The notes beneath the pieces are model-generated. The model was not told the origin of the DNA and searched no databases. It saw only the letters and a list, made by a program, of their open reading frames with translations. From Gracilariopsis chorda (lineage: Eukaryota; Rhodophyta; Florideophyceae; Gracilariales; Gracilariaceae): a stretch of DNA of 64,000 nucleotides. Below are positions 1 through 12,506 of this stretch, piece after piece; positions within the stretch are counted from its first letter, which is position 1; each line of letters opens with the position of its first letter. Where the stretch lies: NCBI GenBank assembly GCA_003194525.1, contig NBIV01000297.1:51658-115657 (forward strand), given 5' to 3'. Made by a program: the position numbers and the translations under genes.

Positions 1-1601
1 GTTTTCTGCTGCAATTGCGAGGTAGAAACCAGTCCAGTGCTAGTACTTCCTTCTTTGGTTTTCAAGAACGTGCCACGGGAAGGATTAGTAGTGGCAAGAG
101 ACACCTGTTTCCTACGCTTAACTCGCTCTCGCTCCCCGACTTGTGGGCAGTGTCGATGCTTTCCGGTCTTCTTCGGCTGTTTGTTAGAAACAGTAGCTCG
201 TGAATGCGGAGGCGCACGTACTTCATTTTCGTCATCATTCTCCGATCGTTCCTCCAATGAATCAACTTCCTTGCCGATGAGGCTGCTTCTCTACGGCTGT
301 TGCTGAACAGCTGCAGCTCGCATGGCGCGCGGATGTTGAAGTATCACTTCGTCGTCATGCTCCGATTCCGCTTCATCCTCCGAATTACCTACATCAGTGA
401 AGCCCTTCTTCTTTGGCTGCTTCTGAGCACTAGTTTTTCGCTGTCGCGGACGTAAAAACATCTCTTCATTGTCATCATTCCTACATTCTTCTTCCGATGC
501 CTCTGATTGATGCACCTGTTTGCTGCCGAGAATGACATTGTTCCTCTTTTTCCACCTCCTCTCGCGTTCATTGCCGTGATTAATTAGGGAAAGCAGCGAA
601 AAACCATTCTGAGGAGGTTCAGAACTATCATCATCGTGTTCTTCTGAACTGGTGTTGTTGGAATCGCTGTGACCTGCGTGTTCGATTTCGAAAACATTTT
701 CGACATAACTATGCTCGAATAGGTTTCGAACCTCTGATATTTGCCCGGAATGCATTTTACCTGAAGGATGTCCCTCATCCGCAATGTCAACTATCGCTTG
801 AACTTCCTGATCCTCATTTGCTGCCAACAATTTCCCTCTCTGAGGTGTCGCTCTTTTTCCTCCAGGGCGGTCGACATCATACCTCGCTTCAACGAAATAC
901 TGCGGCCTTTCTGTCTGCTTTGTACTCGTTTGAGGCTCCAAACAATCCTCTGCATTCTGAATGCGAACCTGTTCATCACGTTATGCAGCCTTTGCTCGTC
1001 TTTTGGAGGCCTCGGCAGCAGCCTTCTTATCCCTCTGAATTGCTTCCTTGATGAATTTGTTCATGACTCAACCACTTTGTGCAGCTGCTAAGACAGGGTA
1101 CAGTTCAACCACCTTCTGTTTCAGTTGTATAAGCTGCGAAGGAAACTTTCTCCTGACTGAACTATAGGTGCGAGTACCGCGTTCCACACCCAATCGATGA
1201 TACAAGAAGGGGCGAATATCGTCCTTAACGGAGTTTGCCATTGCAGTGTAGATTGGAAAGTCATCCTGCATCGCGTTTGAGTCGCGTCGCATCCGTTCTC
1301 GATACAAACGGTTGAAAAGTGCTCGTGCGGAAACTGTGGTGCCAGTGGGAACGCCTGGTCGGGCTGACGCTTTTATTCGCCTCTTCATTGATGCAGTTGG
1401 AATCATTACAGAGTTTGGCGGAAGCTCCCTTTCTCCAAGAGCGTCAATGTCCGAATGAACAATATCGCCTTTTGAACGAACGACACCTTCACCTGCGGTT
1501 AGTGGCTGATTGGGCGCATGGGAAGAAAGCGCAAGTGCAGCCGATGGCACAGTGTGCATGGCGCTGTCCGCAGTCACACGTTGCAGAGTTCTGGTACTCA
1601 T
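1..1601 (-). pseudogene. Decayed gene for a charged, low-complexity protein; unknown function
   Basis: One minus-strand frame runs from an ATG at 1601 to the window edge (over 530 codons), broken by three nonsense codons: TGA at 1068-1070, a TAA near 982-984 and TAG at 291-293. The frame stays protein-like across each stop, so these look like point mutations in one gene. The N-terminal 177 codons are moderately basic and include a stretch rich in Arg, Tyr and Phe near the end. Next come a Lys/Ala-rich segment resembling a coiled coil, then Glu/Asp/Ser-rich tracts alternating with Lys/Arg clusters, as in nuclear proteins. I recognise no named domain. It is divergent from the Tnp2-like transposase at 2112, 510 bases away, so it could be the accessory (TNPA-like) gene of the same CACTA element; that is inference from position only. 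The 3' end lies outside the window. Confidence 0.45.
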
Positions 1602-2111
1602 GCTAAATGCACACAGGAACCAAGAAAGGATTTGTAGTTATTAGGAAACCGCGTCATGCAGGAATGCATTTGGTGCAAAAGAATATGGAGAGCACACTTA
1701 CTCTTTGTAAAAACGATGAACTTCTCAGGAAGGCCGTTTTACCTGTGACGAACGGTACGAAGAAGTACGTCAGCTGTAGGCTAATGCTTCGCCGCAGATG
1801 AAGGAAAGGGGATAGGAACGGAATGAAGTATTTCAGATGCAGAGACCGGGGATGTGAGACTCGTTCCAAAAAGTTCCAGAGAGCTAAGGATGCCAAAATA
1901 CCGCAAGCATGTGAACAGAAAAGATATAAGTGAAGTGAAAAGTACGTGTTGCCCGAAACTTTTGCTGTTTTCAAATCTTAGAATAAATTCTTCCCAGATT
2001 GTTGTATCTCCGCGGTGGCAGTTTGCATCTTCTTAATTCGCAGAATGAGTACTAGGCGTTTGCCTTCTTCATTCCGCATCATATAACCATATCGTTCTGC
2101 AGCACTGTGAT
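1602..2111. other. Divergent intergenic region between two decayed genes
   Basis: A 510-base gap between the minus-strand pseudogene and the plus-strand transposase pseudogene. Short open stretches exist on both strands, but none has a recognisable motif. If both genes belong to one transposon, a shared bidirectional promoter would lie here; I see no convincing TATA box or repeat array to prove it. Confidence 0.3.
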
Positions 2112-5100
2112 ATGGGGAGAGGAAGAAAGAGATACCGATGGGAAATACCACTGCAAGGTAGGCAATTGCTTTTTGAACATGATCATGCTGAGGAGGAAGG
2201 TAGGTTTTCCTCAGAGAATAGATATGGGGAGGGAGCTCAAAAGCGAGCACGCAAGTGTCCGGTCGAGAGAGATACTTCTCTTGGTAGAGAAGAAGAAAGG
2301 GCATATCCAGATGTAGTGCCCCAGAAAAAAGATTCTCAACAACCTTGTTATGAAATTAAAACTTCATCACAACAATCTGAATTCCTGCAAGAACCTGATG
2401 AAAACGAGAGTGTAAAGATTCATCTCGAGTACGGAGACTGTCATAATGGAGATTACTCTCTCAAGAAGGCTACTGCATCTGATGAGAACGGTATAAATGG
2501 TCCTGATCTCCAACAGTGTGCTAGTGTAACACTGGAACAGCAACTTGGCCAATCCTTCGAAGTACCACCACTTTCACCAGTCTTTGGGATACATTCCTTA
2601 TTTCCAGCGTTTTCGGATCACGCTGAACACTCCATAGAGCTTTCAACACACTCAACGGAAGCTACCAAATCTCCAATTCAAGAAGAATATGAAAGTTTGG
2701 CTGGTTTCATATACAATGCAGTAGTTCCCAATGAGTCCCAGAGAGCCATTGAAAGACTGTTGAAAGTGGCACCGATATCCTCGCCGTTTTCTTACAGAAG
2801 CCTTATATCGTATGCGTTTCGTAAGGCTCATGTCGAGAAATCGTTCGTAAGAATGTGTCGTAGAGGACATGTTGCTTGTTTGGGACGACTGGAATCCGTA
2901 CCCAAATGCCCCTGCTGCGATTGCTCTCTCGCGAAAAGTCCTCAAAAATATTGGTTCATGAAACCACCATCAGCCCTGAAAGCGCTTTTCCGTGTTCCTG
3001 ATTCCTTTCGTGCAATAATGGAAGGGTTTCTGAGAGCAAAGAACTCAATTTCCAACAGTCGATCTGAAGTTGAGGAGCATGATTATTATCATGGCTCAAT
3101 GTTTCAAACACAGCACAGTGCACTTCTGGAAAAGTTTACGCCACACGGCAACGACCTCTTCATTTTCCTCACGCTGTCCTCAGATGGATTTGAATGCTCT
3201 CAGAACTGCAAGGGAGAACCCATCTTGTGCTGGCCAGTCATCTCCACCATTCTAAAATTTGCCCCTCACGAAAGAAGCCGAGCGTCAAACTGCTTATTCC
3301 ACAGCGTTAGTCCTTCAAAGCATGACCTGCAATACTTTGATACCTTCATGACGGACATAGTTTCGGACCTGAAGGAGTTAGAGAAAGGAATAATGACACT
3401 CTGCCATGATGGAAACATAAGAAAAGTGCACGCTTTTGTTCGGTACTTTATAGCAGATTGGCCAGCTCCATCGAAAGTTTTGGGTTACGTTGGTCACACA
3501 GCGAAACTGTTTTGTCGATTTTGCATGAAGAAAAGAGTGTACATGAATGAAACACGGTGCCTTTGTGCTGTACCGAAACCAATTGCTTCTGAAGCAAGTT
3601 CTACCGAGAAGAAGTTCATACCGAAGCGGTGAAATCATAAGAAACGAATGTGGACACAAGAGATTGGCGTCAGGTGTTAGATCAATATGGAGAGATCTGA
3701 GTTCCAGCAACATCGAAGAGAGCGCAAAACGACGACTGATTAACGATTCAGGGATCAAAAGGCCTTCCTGCTTATCAAAACTGCTGATGGATTCTGTCTT
3801 CTCCTCTCCGTACGATGTCATGCACTTGGTTCTTGAGATGGACTAAACAAGTTCTCATACTTCTTACATGCAGTCACCGAAGACACACCAAGCTCGAACA
3901 AACTCCAAGGTACTGCATACCGGTCAGCTTTATGGAAAGGATAAACAAATCTTTGGATATCTGTGTCCATGGGATACCAAACTCTTCGGGAAGAGCTCCG
4001 CTTTCTCTTCAAAATGTGTCTCGATACAACGCCGAAGACCTGAAGCGCCACGCAGAACTGTATCTTCTTCCGTTTTTTCATCGTTTCAAAGTAGAAACAC
4101 AGATTATCAACCTTTGGAATAAGACAAAACATTTGGTGGACCTACGCTTCACTTTCAATTGTGATGACACGTTCGTTAAGCATCTCCAAAACGTGGTGGA
4201 AGAATGCTATGCAAGATTAGTGATGCTCTTTTGCGCAAACAAGCATGATTCATATTGTCTTACTCCTACCACGCATTCCCTACTGCACTTGCCCGAGCTT
4301 CTCAACGAATGCGGTCCCCTCCCAATCACTTCCCAGTTTCTTGTAGAAAGACGTTTAGGGGAAATAGGCAGACGAGTTCAGCAGACATCCAATATTCCGT
4401 CACACATCTTTCACAAAAACTTCAAATTGTTTGCTCTGAAAGTGGCCAACGGAGGAAGATCATTCACAGACATTTTTGAGGAATCACGTTTATATCCAAA
4501 GGCTGCTGTAAGTCGTATCAGTGGTTCTGAGAGCGCATCAGAATATCACACCGGCACAAAAGGTCATGGAGCTGGGACAAAGTACCAGAAGCTGACCAAG
4601 GAGTAAAAGAAAGGAGTACGGTATTTTCTGGCAGAAAACTTTCCAGATGAGAAAGATGTTGCCAACATAGTATCCTTGAAGCAGTTCAGACGGGCAAAAT
4701 TGAGTAGAGGTGCCGACAAATTGGTAATTGAAACCGTCGATTGTCACCCTGTGCGATCTCAACTCTCTTCCATACAAGCACAAGCACGGCAAAGGTACTG
4801 CATCGCTGCTCATTTCTCTACAGAAATATCTTCGCAGTCCGAGGATACATCTGATCCAGGAGCATTGAACAAGGTGTGGAATTTGTATTATGGTTCCATT
4901 CAAAAACTTGTCGAGGTTGTATTCCAACTTTCACGGTTGAGAGTAGCTGCTGTGTACACAGATGTTAAATGGCAGCATAGCATGGTAGAGGATCACATGC
5001 TCGACCTTGTGTAAACAGATAAAAAGGGCCACGGAATGAAGACGACTGAGCATGCGAGCTGTATTCAGAGAGTAATTGGCTTCCTTGACATTGAAGGGCG

Positions 5101-5179
5101 GAGGTACTATCTTGATCAATATCGCAATGATACCAAGATTGGAAGAAAGTCCAATCTGCAAGGATGTATGAAACCATGA
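2112..5179 (+). pseudogene. Tnp2-like (CACTA superfamily) DDE transposase, broken
   Basis: Would cut and rejoin transposon ends. The frame opens at an ATG at 2112. The first 506 codons hold an acidic N-terminal region, then a Cys-rich zinc-binding segment at about residues 246-275 (ending CPCCDC), then a Tnp2-type core containing SSDGFE at about nt 3175-3195, the likely first catalytic Asp. Coding then moves to another frame near 3600-3630 and reaches YDVMHLV at about 3811, the position of the second Asp in this family. It shifts again near 3815-3846 into a frame carrying HAELYLLPFF and VERRLGEIGRRV, which resemble the conserved C-terminal region of Tnp2 proteins. Stops at 4604-4606 and 5012-5014 interrupt that frame, which then runs to a TGA at 5177-5179. 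Two frameshifts and two internal stops make it inactive as read. Introns could explain a frame change, but I see no convincing splice sites. Family assignment is by motif memory, not by a search. Confidence 0.65.
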
Positions 5180-5191
5180 TAAGTAATGAAA

Positions 5192-6442
5192 TCATCCCAA
5201 CGATTTTAACCAACACAATCTCATAATGCTGTAACAAGGGTTATTAGATATGACACACATGTGAGATATGTAGAGGAAAGTAAAACAAGCGATAATGGAA
5301 ATGAACGATAACAGAACTTGCGCAATGAACAAGTGAGTCACATGTTTGAGTGCTTCTGCGTTGTACCTATGATCTTCTTCTTTGCTTCCCACACAAAGAT
5401 CAGGATCTCCATTTTCGCCTTTTGAAAAATGAAACGATTATGCACAGCAACGAAGACAACGATATCATCGGAAATATGACGCCAGTTGTAGATTTGAAGT
5501 CGATGTATGATACGAGGAGTTGATGAAGAAGCGCAGTTCCAGCTGCTCGCAGGCCAAGAATTGCAACGTCATAGACACTGCAAAGGGAACTGTAGCAGTA
5601 GATGCGTACTGGTGAATACGGTGCAGAACCCTGTGTCTGTGTATAGGACTGAAAAACTTGGTCGCACAATGCTTGCGCGCATCCACGGACGGAGATTAAC
5701 CTTTGTCGTACACGTTAGCATTGCATGGAGTACCTTATGGGGCTCTGGAGATTGTCTTGTAAGACGTTAAGTAGGTGGAAGAACCCTTCATTATAAAAAA
5801 AGCTTCTGATCTCAGCAAAGTGTTCCCAGCTACGCATTGAATTCTCGCTTTCCTGAAAGAAAAATTTCATAGGGAACCATAATTGCAGCACATTTATGCT
5901 CTTTGATGTCAGCGATGCTTTTCCTTGGAGGTCGTTGAGGTTTGTTGGATTTCACTGCCTATAATGCCCAGCATGAGTACTTCACTCCACCAAAATTGGG
6001 TCCAATGAGGCCTACCAACATCTTGTTACCGAAGCAGTTCATGAAAACATGAATAAGGTATCATTCCCGTGCTCAGTTCAATCCATGCACGATGGTTGTA
6101 GAAGCTCACATCTAGATAGCTCATGATGGGTAACAAGTTAGGGTGGTTTCTGTACAAGCTCTGACTTCAAATTATTAAACTCTGTTTCGCGGATTTGCAG
6201 CACTGTGCGTTTGAGAGTTTCAGCGGTTGCATAGCTCCCACAGATGCCACCGGCCCCATCACAGCCATTACTTGACAACGCATATGACCTATGCTCTGTG
6301 CTAGCCAAACGGTACATTGATCTGTACGATCGAAGATGTATAGCATTCCGTGCAACAGCGAGAGCGAAAGTGAGACATACATGCCAAGCATTGCAGAGCT
6401 GACCAGAACTGTATCACATTCCGAAGCGTTGGTTTGGCGCAT
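5192..6442 (-). other. Possible remnant of a multi-pass membrane protein; weak
   Basis: Three short minus-strand open stretches (6442-6167, 5669-5400 and 5392-5192) each contain hydrophobic runs about the length of membrane helices, for example SLSSLLCIIVSFFKRR at about 5405-5450 followed by basic residues, and VLLSFISIIACFTFLYI at about 5270-5320. The last two are in different frames but adjoin, as a single frameshift would produce. Nothing links the 6442-6167 piece firmly to the others, and I recognise no family. It may be a decayed host gene or chance. Confidence 0.2.
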
Positions 6443-7272
6443 AGTGAAACTGCGGGCACGTTCCTAGTAGTTTCGTCCGATTAGCAATTCGGAAGAGACT
6501 GTCATTCGTTAATCAAATCTTAATTCATGACAACGATGCGCTGTGATTATTGCTGCAGAGCGTGTGCATCTGTGACCAACGATACCAGATACGCTCTTGT
6601 TCCAGAACTTATTGATTTCGCTGTAGAGTTTTTATCCGTGCCGCGGACATCAAGCAAGGACATCAAGCAAGAATTTCTTTGAATATTGCAACCGCGCAAT
6701 GACCAAACTGTATTACGGTAAGTATGAACGAAACACCTGGACAGTTTGTTTCCATCCATCTTTGGTCTTGCTCGAAGTCCCCCTGTGTGTTGCAGTGGGT
6801 TCTTGGTGTCGCTTCGTAGTGTGCAACGAGTGCAGAGGGGGTCCCTGCCCTAGACTATTTCCTATTTCAATGCACTATGCCATCTTGGCATTGAGAACAG
6901 AAGCGGCCCGGGTAGTAAAAGTAGAAGAAGCGATTCATTATGAATGAAGTGATGGCGGTTACGCTTGCTTCAGTTGGACGTACTCCTGATACATGTGCTA
7001 TCATGGATATTTGTGAAGTTGCAGCATTGCACTCCAACATTGTGCTGACGCCCTGCCCGCCACACGAACATGAATACAGGGCGAAAATTTGTACACGTTT
7101 TGGTTCCTGTCACAGACTTTGTGGCAGGAACCATATCGGTCTCGCACACGTCTAGCTTCGTCATCTCAAATCGTGAACGTTTCCGACAAACGCGTCAGTG
7201 GAACCAGCGATTTTTGGCCTCGAAAAACTGAAGCGCTTTGGTGCGTGTAGTACACTAGCAACAAATTTCGAA
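6443..7272. other. No gene seen
   Basis: About 830 bases with only short, overlapping open stretches on both strands. No domain, RNA gene, repeat family or LTR end was recognised. Confidence 0.4.
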
Positions 7273-7963
7273 ATGGCCTCCAATGAAGAGAAGCGTTCTC
7301 ATTTCGAGATCATGCTGCCCCAAAGCGTCCAATATCCGCTGAACAAAGTGTGGCTTCCAGGAAATGCTGAAGTTCTTGTTGTGAATGCAGTCCTACCGAA
7401 CAATCGAAATAATGATGCTGACTCCGAAGTAGTCCATACTGTTTCCGAGAAGCAGGGAAAAGTTGCAAAACCAACGGCGAGTGGTCTCAGTGCCTCAATT
7501 CGGAAGGCGTTATAGAGAGAGAGGCAATAACCGTGCCAATGAAAATGAAAAGAACAGAAGTAGATACAGAAAGGCGGTTTTCAATGAGTCTCAGATAGAG
7601 AGAAAAAGACGCATGGCTAAACTCAGAGCTCGATATGCTCATAAGCTTAGCAATTTAGAAATTGATGAGCAATCAGAAGACAATACATGGTCCAAAGGTT
7701 CACAGAGTTCTGCAACAAACACGGAGAGTTCGAAAAGTAGTAGCCAATACTCGTCTCATTCTGAACTATCGCTTATTACAAACGGTGTGAGCGAATTAGA
7801 AGGATCTGTTACAAGTCAATCCAGTCGAGCTGAACAATGTGTAGAAGCCACTGATCGTGATCCGGATGATGAAATCAAGCAGTATGTGTACGAAATTAGA
7901 GTTGAAATGAAAGTTCTAAAGAACTACATCCACTATTTGAACCCGGTGGATAAGTTACCTTAG
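7273..7963 (+). pseudogene. Basic and Ser-rich hypothetical protein, frameshifted
   Basis: An ATG at 7273 opens a frame that stops at 7513-7515. An overlapping frame, open from about 7463, continues to a TAG at 7961-7963. Joined by one frameshift near 7463-7510, they would give about 230 residues: an ordinary N-terminal part, a strongly basic segment with many Arg, Lys and Asn (near RSRYRKAVFNESQ and RKRRMAKLRARY), a Ser-rich linker, and a C-terminal segment with heptad-like spacing of hydrophobic residues. The basic stretch suggests nucleic-acid binding; nothing more specific is recognised. It lies downstream of the Tnp2-like pseudogene on the same strand and could be part of the same old transposon. 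A short intron instead of a frameshift is possible. Confidence 0.35.
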
Positions 7964-10430
7964 AATTCCATGGTCTTGCGAATTTGAAAAGAAACTAGAC
8001 AAGCACAAATATCTAATGAAGACGATTCCGGCGGTCAGATAGCTTCGGCAAACCAGTCATAAATCTTTAGTAGTTAATCAAGTTCACTCTCACTTTTGTT
8101 AATATCGAAAGCGCTTGCCCGTTCAATCGTTCCACCGTTCTTCGCTCTACCTTCCGCAAAGGCTATGAGAAACCTTCGATGTGCTGCATTCCTCCGTTGT
8201 AAGAACTGCATCATGTTGTCCCGTACTACCTTCCACTGGCATAGCACGAGCTAAAGCTGACGCCGACGGCGACCAGCGCATCTGTTTCGCCTTTGCCCTT
8301 CTGAAATGGTGCCATTGTGCTTCCGTTGCACTATGCACTACACTCATAACATAGCATAAATAGATACATCTTTCTCCAAATTGTTTGTTCTATATGTGTG
8401 CTTGGCCTGTACATCCTTAACAGAGTTGGTAAGGCTCCACAACAACGCGTAATTTCTCGCCTTGACGACCGAGGTATTAGTTATATACTTCAATTCCTTG
8501 ACCGTACTGCGGCCAATCGCCACACCAAGTCGATCGGAGTGCACGGCTTCCATGATGCCGACCAGTCTCATTCGCATCGGTTCGACAGCATGCGGATTAA
8601 CAATCTTATACAGCTATCCTTACAACTCCAGAAAGCAACGAACGGCCCACGACTGGCCAGCAGGCTTGAAGATCAACGTAAACGACCCCCTATGCTTTGC
8701 TAGCCACGCAGTGGCAGCCAGCCAGTCGAAGTCAGCAGTAGAATGCGACACGACAATATCAAGGTCTCTCGGTACCAATGCGCCACTTTCCGTGGTTTGC
8801 TTTGTGCGTTGAACGCGGCGCGAGAGCGGCAGAACATACGAATGTAATGTGTGGTCCGTGGCGCATGATTGCAAGTAGATGAAGCGCGGTTGTTGAAACG
8901 AGTATTGCACGAGGGGCTTTATGAGACGGGCTTTTAGAGCTGGGGCGGCGGTGAAGGCCTAGCGGAAGCGCGTTTTGTCGCGCACAAAGCGTAGTGACGT
9001 GCGTTGCAGACGCGCCCGTAAGATTGCGATGGCGCTGCGAGCGTGGTGAATATGAGCGCATGGTGGTGAGTGTTATATCTGGTAGCGATGGATCTAGTGA
9101 TTGAGAGCGCTTACACGTGGACCGGCAGTGTTGCACATCCACTGTGTTTTGCTCGGAGATTGTGCATGTTTTACTCTTCACCACAGTCCCGCAGCTTATC
9201 CGTCTACAGAAAATCAACGATGCGCTTGTCATGGTCGACAACGTCGCTGTAGACCAGCGGAGGCAAGTGAGGCTGATGATGCTTTCTGAGATCACAGATC
9301 GGAAGGCGAGCAGTTCTTTCTGGCTCGCAGAGCACTGACTATTCCTTGATGGGAGGAGATGGGCTGCGCTTCATGTACATTGCATCTTTTGTATCCCGGT
9401 TTGTGGTAGCATTCAGAAGTGCATTGTCTGCCATCTGCAGAAAAACAGGTAAACCTACCCAGCATGAAAATAGTCGTCTGCCATACGCTACATCTTGGGA
9501 CTTTTGTCTGGCTTCAACTTGGGAGCATGAGAAGTATGTCAAGGGCAGCCAATACAAGTTCAAGGTGAAAAAGAACGAAAGTGTGCTCTCGTACCAGCTA
9601 GAGATCGAAAGAAGCTGACCCAGAAAAAGCGTGCGGTTTCTCAAATTGGTCAAGTCATCTCGATTGACGAAGGCAGCGCCGTAGCAAAGCCGACTGAGAA
9701 CTCTCATCCTGCAATAGTGATAATGGTATCATTTCAAGTTTATCTCCATATAGAGCCTAGCGATTGCCCACAGACTAGTTGCCAGGAAGGGGAGCGCGAA
9801 GAATGAGAATATCATCGGTTCTCGTTGGACATCAACGCCGGCCGAGCTTTGCAGTGCATACGTGCCAATGAGAGTTCAAGAGTTCACCACGTGCGGCGCG
9901 TCCACGGTGCGTATCTAAGCGTATCTTAAGGCCAACGCAAGGAGCAAGTGCAAGCGCGTCAGCGCACATGTGCGCTGTATGGATACAACTCTCTCCACTC
10001 TCGTATCGTCCGCAGGCATATTGTATCCGTCTATAGAGCTGCCAATTACAGCGTGCGTGCCACCGGCTGGAGTTCACAAGCACTGAACAATGTCCTGCAT
10101 CTCAAATGTAATGATGCATAGCCGATCCGTCTTGTTCGGACATCTGAGCTTGTTTTGCGCGGGACTTCAACATATTGCTCCAGCCCACCGCGAGAACACG
10201 TCAAGGTTACACTATCTCCAAGCAGTCTACGGCGCTCGTCTCGACTTGTATTTTTTGTGGCTGGTAGAAAAGCGTCTTTACCACACCTAGGCTTAGTCGT
10301 TTTCTCGACAAGATTTCGACGAGTTTTTAACTCTGCAGTATAAGACACACACCCGCTCCTGAATCGTGTTGGTACGGTATGCTTCATTTACTGTTGCCTT
10401 ACTTTCCTACCTGCTGACTATCGCCCAGAT
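7964..10430. other. No supportable gene
   Basis: About 2.5 kb between the basic-protein remnant and the ABCG pseudogene. The open stretches here (for example 8759-9295 minus and 9346-9618 plus) have atypical composition and no recognised motif, and compete with stretches on the other strand. I cannot exclude strongly decayed coding sequence around 9100-9720 on the plus strand. No LTR, tandem repeat or RNA gene was recognised. Confidence 0.4.
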
Positions 10431-11875
10431 ATGTCGTCGCTTGCGGCACCGCCGCCAGCGTTGGATTTGTCTTTTTTCAATCTGTCGTACCACATTCCGC
10501 CGAAGCACACACTCCGAAGCAAAAACTCGGCACGCGACTTACATTAAAGACGCTCTCACAGCCAACCCAGATTCTGCATTCCATCTTCGGCTTTGTGAGC
10601 TCATTTCAATCGCTAGCTATCTTGGGCCCTTCTGGTTCAGACATTACCAGCTTGCTCAATCTGCTTACGGGGCGCAGCAAACAACCTCCACGCAGTGGCC
10701 ATAGTTTGTTTGCTGAAAGGCAAAGGGTTGCAGACACAAAACGGCACATAGGCTATGCTATGCAGGATGAATTCATCTTCTCTAACCTAACAGTCTGCGA
10801 GACTGTTTCGCTCACCGCCGCACTACGTTTTTCGCACCTGTCGTCCGCAGAGAGACACCTACTCATATAAAATGCCATGTAATGTTTGAGAGTGCCCAAC
10901 TGCCAGCATAGTCGCATCGGCGATCAGAAATTAGACAAGGGCATCTCTGGTGGTGTGTGGAACCGTTTTACCATTGTCAATGAATTGCTTCACAATCCGT
11001 CAATCTTGTTTACAGACGAATGAACTTCTGGTATAGACTCAATCTCGGCGTATACTGTAACTGCTGAAAACTCAGTCGTGAGGAACAAAATATTATTGCC
11101 ACCATTCACCAGCCAGCAAGCAGTATCTTCGTTATGTTTAATAATGTCGTGTTTCTTGCCGCTCGTCCCGTTACGTGCTTTGGTCCACCAGATCGTGTCA
11201 TATTCTATTTAGAATCGGTTAGATTTCCTTTTCCATCACAATCGTACAATCCTAGCAATTTTGTTCTGGAACTCGTTATTGATGACGGAGCAGCGGATGA
11301 TGAAAAGGAACAAGGCAGCAGCTCGTCCGATGAGCCAACTCTTTGCCCACAACAACACGTAATTTGTACCTGGGAAACTAGTGCGCCCGAACTTGTACCA
11401 GTACTTATGCACCAATCTCGTACACTGGCAAGGAAACGAATTAGGCCACAGGAGGGCATAGCACTACCAGTGCCGCAATATGATAATCCGTCAGTCCAGC
11501 CCACAGAATAAGGCAATTCTTCTTCTGATGGAAAACCACAAGGGGCTCCACTCGATCATCGATCAGCCCCAAAGGCTCGTCTCGCACGAATCAGGTGGTC
11601 GATCTCTAATCGGTACCTTGATGTAACTTGGAGACATGCCAAATACGACATCAAACAAATATCCGACAGATTGGTTGTCACAAGTTAGAGTTCTTGCTGT
11701 TCGAGCTATTAGCCACAAGCGAATAGGTTGTGTGCATATACTGCTGATACCTACCGGACATGCGTCTAGACGGCGGCCATATTGACAAAAAACGGTACTA
11801 ATCTCCGTGAGACCGAGAAGCGGGCAAAATGTTACTTTACAGCACAATAACGGCAGCTTCCTGGCCGTTTGAAAT
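10431..11875 (+). pseudogene. ABCG-type (White/PDR half) ABC transporter, decayed and truncated
   Basis: ABCG half-transporters use ATP to export lipids or drugs across membranes and carry the ATPase domain before the membrane domain. A possible start is the ATG at 10431. After a frameshift near 10520-10530 comes a Walker A relative, GPSGSDITSLLN (about 10624-10660), in which the usual GKT is DIT. A Q-loop-like region (YAMQDEFIF) follows, then stops at 10868-10870 and just beyond. The signature ISGGVWNRF lies at about 10945-10975 and the Walker B region ILFTDE ends at a TGA (11021-11023) where the family has Pro. Another frameshift leads to the H-loop IHQPASSIF at about 11105-11130 and then the linker, with a stop at 11509-11511. 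Weak similarity to the first membrane segment (WLSQVRVLAVRA at about 11670-11710 and a GQN...NNNGSF stretch near 11840-11870) suggests the frame once continued. The rest of the membrane domain is missing. At least two frameshifts and three stops rule out function. Confidence 0.75.
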
Positions 11876-12045
11876 CGGTTGACCTCCCAACCGACATTTT
11901 CTGTCCCAATTAAAAAACTCTAAATAATTATTTCGTGCAACAAGGCCATCGCGTGGCCATGTTTCGGTACCGACAGTCAATTGTCGAGCATTTATTGGCC
12001 CTTTACAGTACCTATCTGGCCCAGAACCACTGTTCATAGGGGCCG
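11876..12045. other. Short unassigned spacer before the retrotransposon block
   Basis: 170 bases with no recognised feature. The left part of the first B-family LTR is missing, so the boundary with older host sequence lies at about 12046. Confidence 0.4.
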
Positions 12046-12506
12046 GTGCCATGCACGCAGCAAACCTAGGGTATGTACATGGATGTGGTGGCATTTGTGC
12101 TTTGTCATTGTCATGATGATGCGAGGAAGTGCTTATACAGTGCTGCAGCATGCTGGCACATTGTTGGCATGTCCGGTTCACTTATTGTGCGTTGTTGGCT
12201 GCTTGGTTCACTTGGTTCGCATTGTTGTAATGTGTTGTTATGTTGTTATGCATGGTTGTACATAGCTGTAATCAGTGTGTGCAACCCTTATTGTGTTATG
12301 TTTGACTATGATTGATAGTATTGGGTGTCCCCACTTAGTGGTACAGGGTTTTCTTGGAGTTGTAGCGTGACGTAGAGGTGCTATATAACCCGCTGAAGTT
12401 CCATTACCAAGTAAACTCGTCCCAAGCCTGGCAACCTTCACTCTTTATTTTCTTTCTTTCTTTCCTTTTCATTTCCCCCCAAGCCCAAATATCGTTTACA
12501 TCATAA
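12046..12506 (+). repeat. Family B LTR, 5'-truncated
   Basis: Matches the 3' 460 or so bases of the full B LTR at 48608-49420, including the TATA-like TATATAA at 12382-12388 and a pyrimidine-rich end. The U3 module present in complete LTRs is missing. The LTR ends directly before the primer site. Confidence 0.85.

Noticed and set aside
3600-3850. Introns in the Tnp2-like gene
   Set aside because: The frame changes occur without loss of conserved sequence and without convincing GT...AG pairs; frameshifts are simpler.
2100-8350. CACTA terminal inverted repeats around the transposase
   Set aside because: Isolated CACTA-like hexamers occur (for example near 8336), but no matching pair with a duplication was found by eye.
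8759-9295. A 178-codon minus-strand open stretch as a gene
   Set aside because: Ser/Arg/Thr-rich composition without motifs, overlapping equally plausible short stretches on the other strand.
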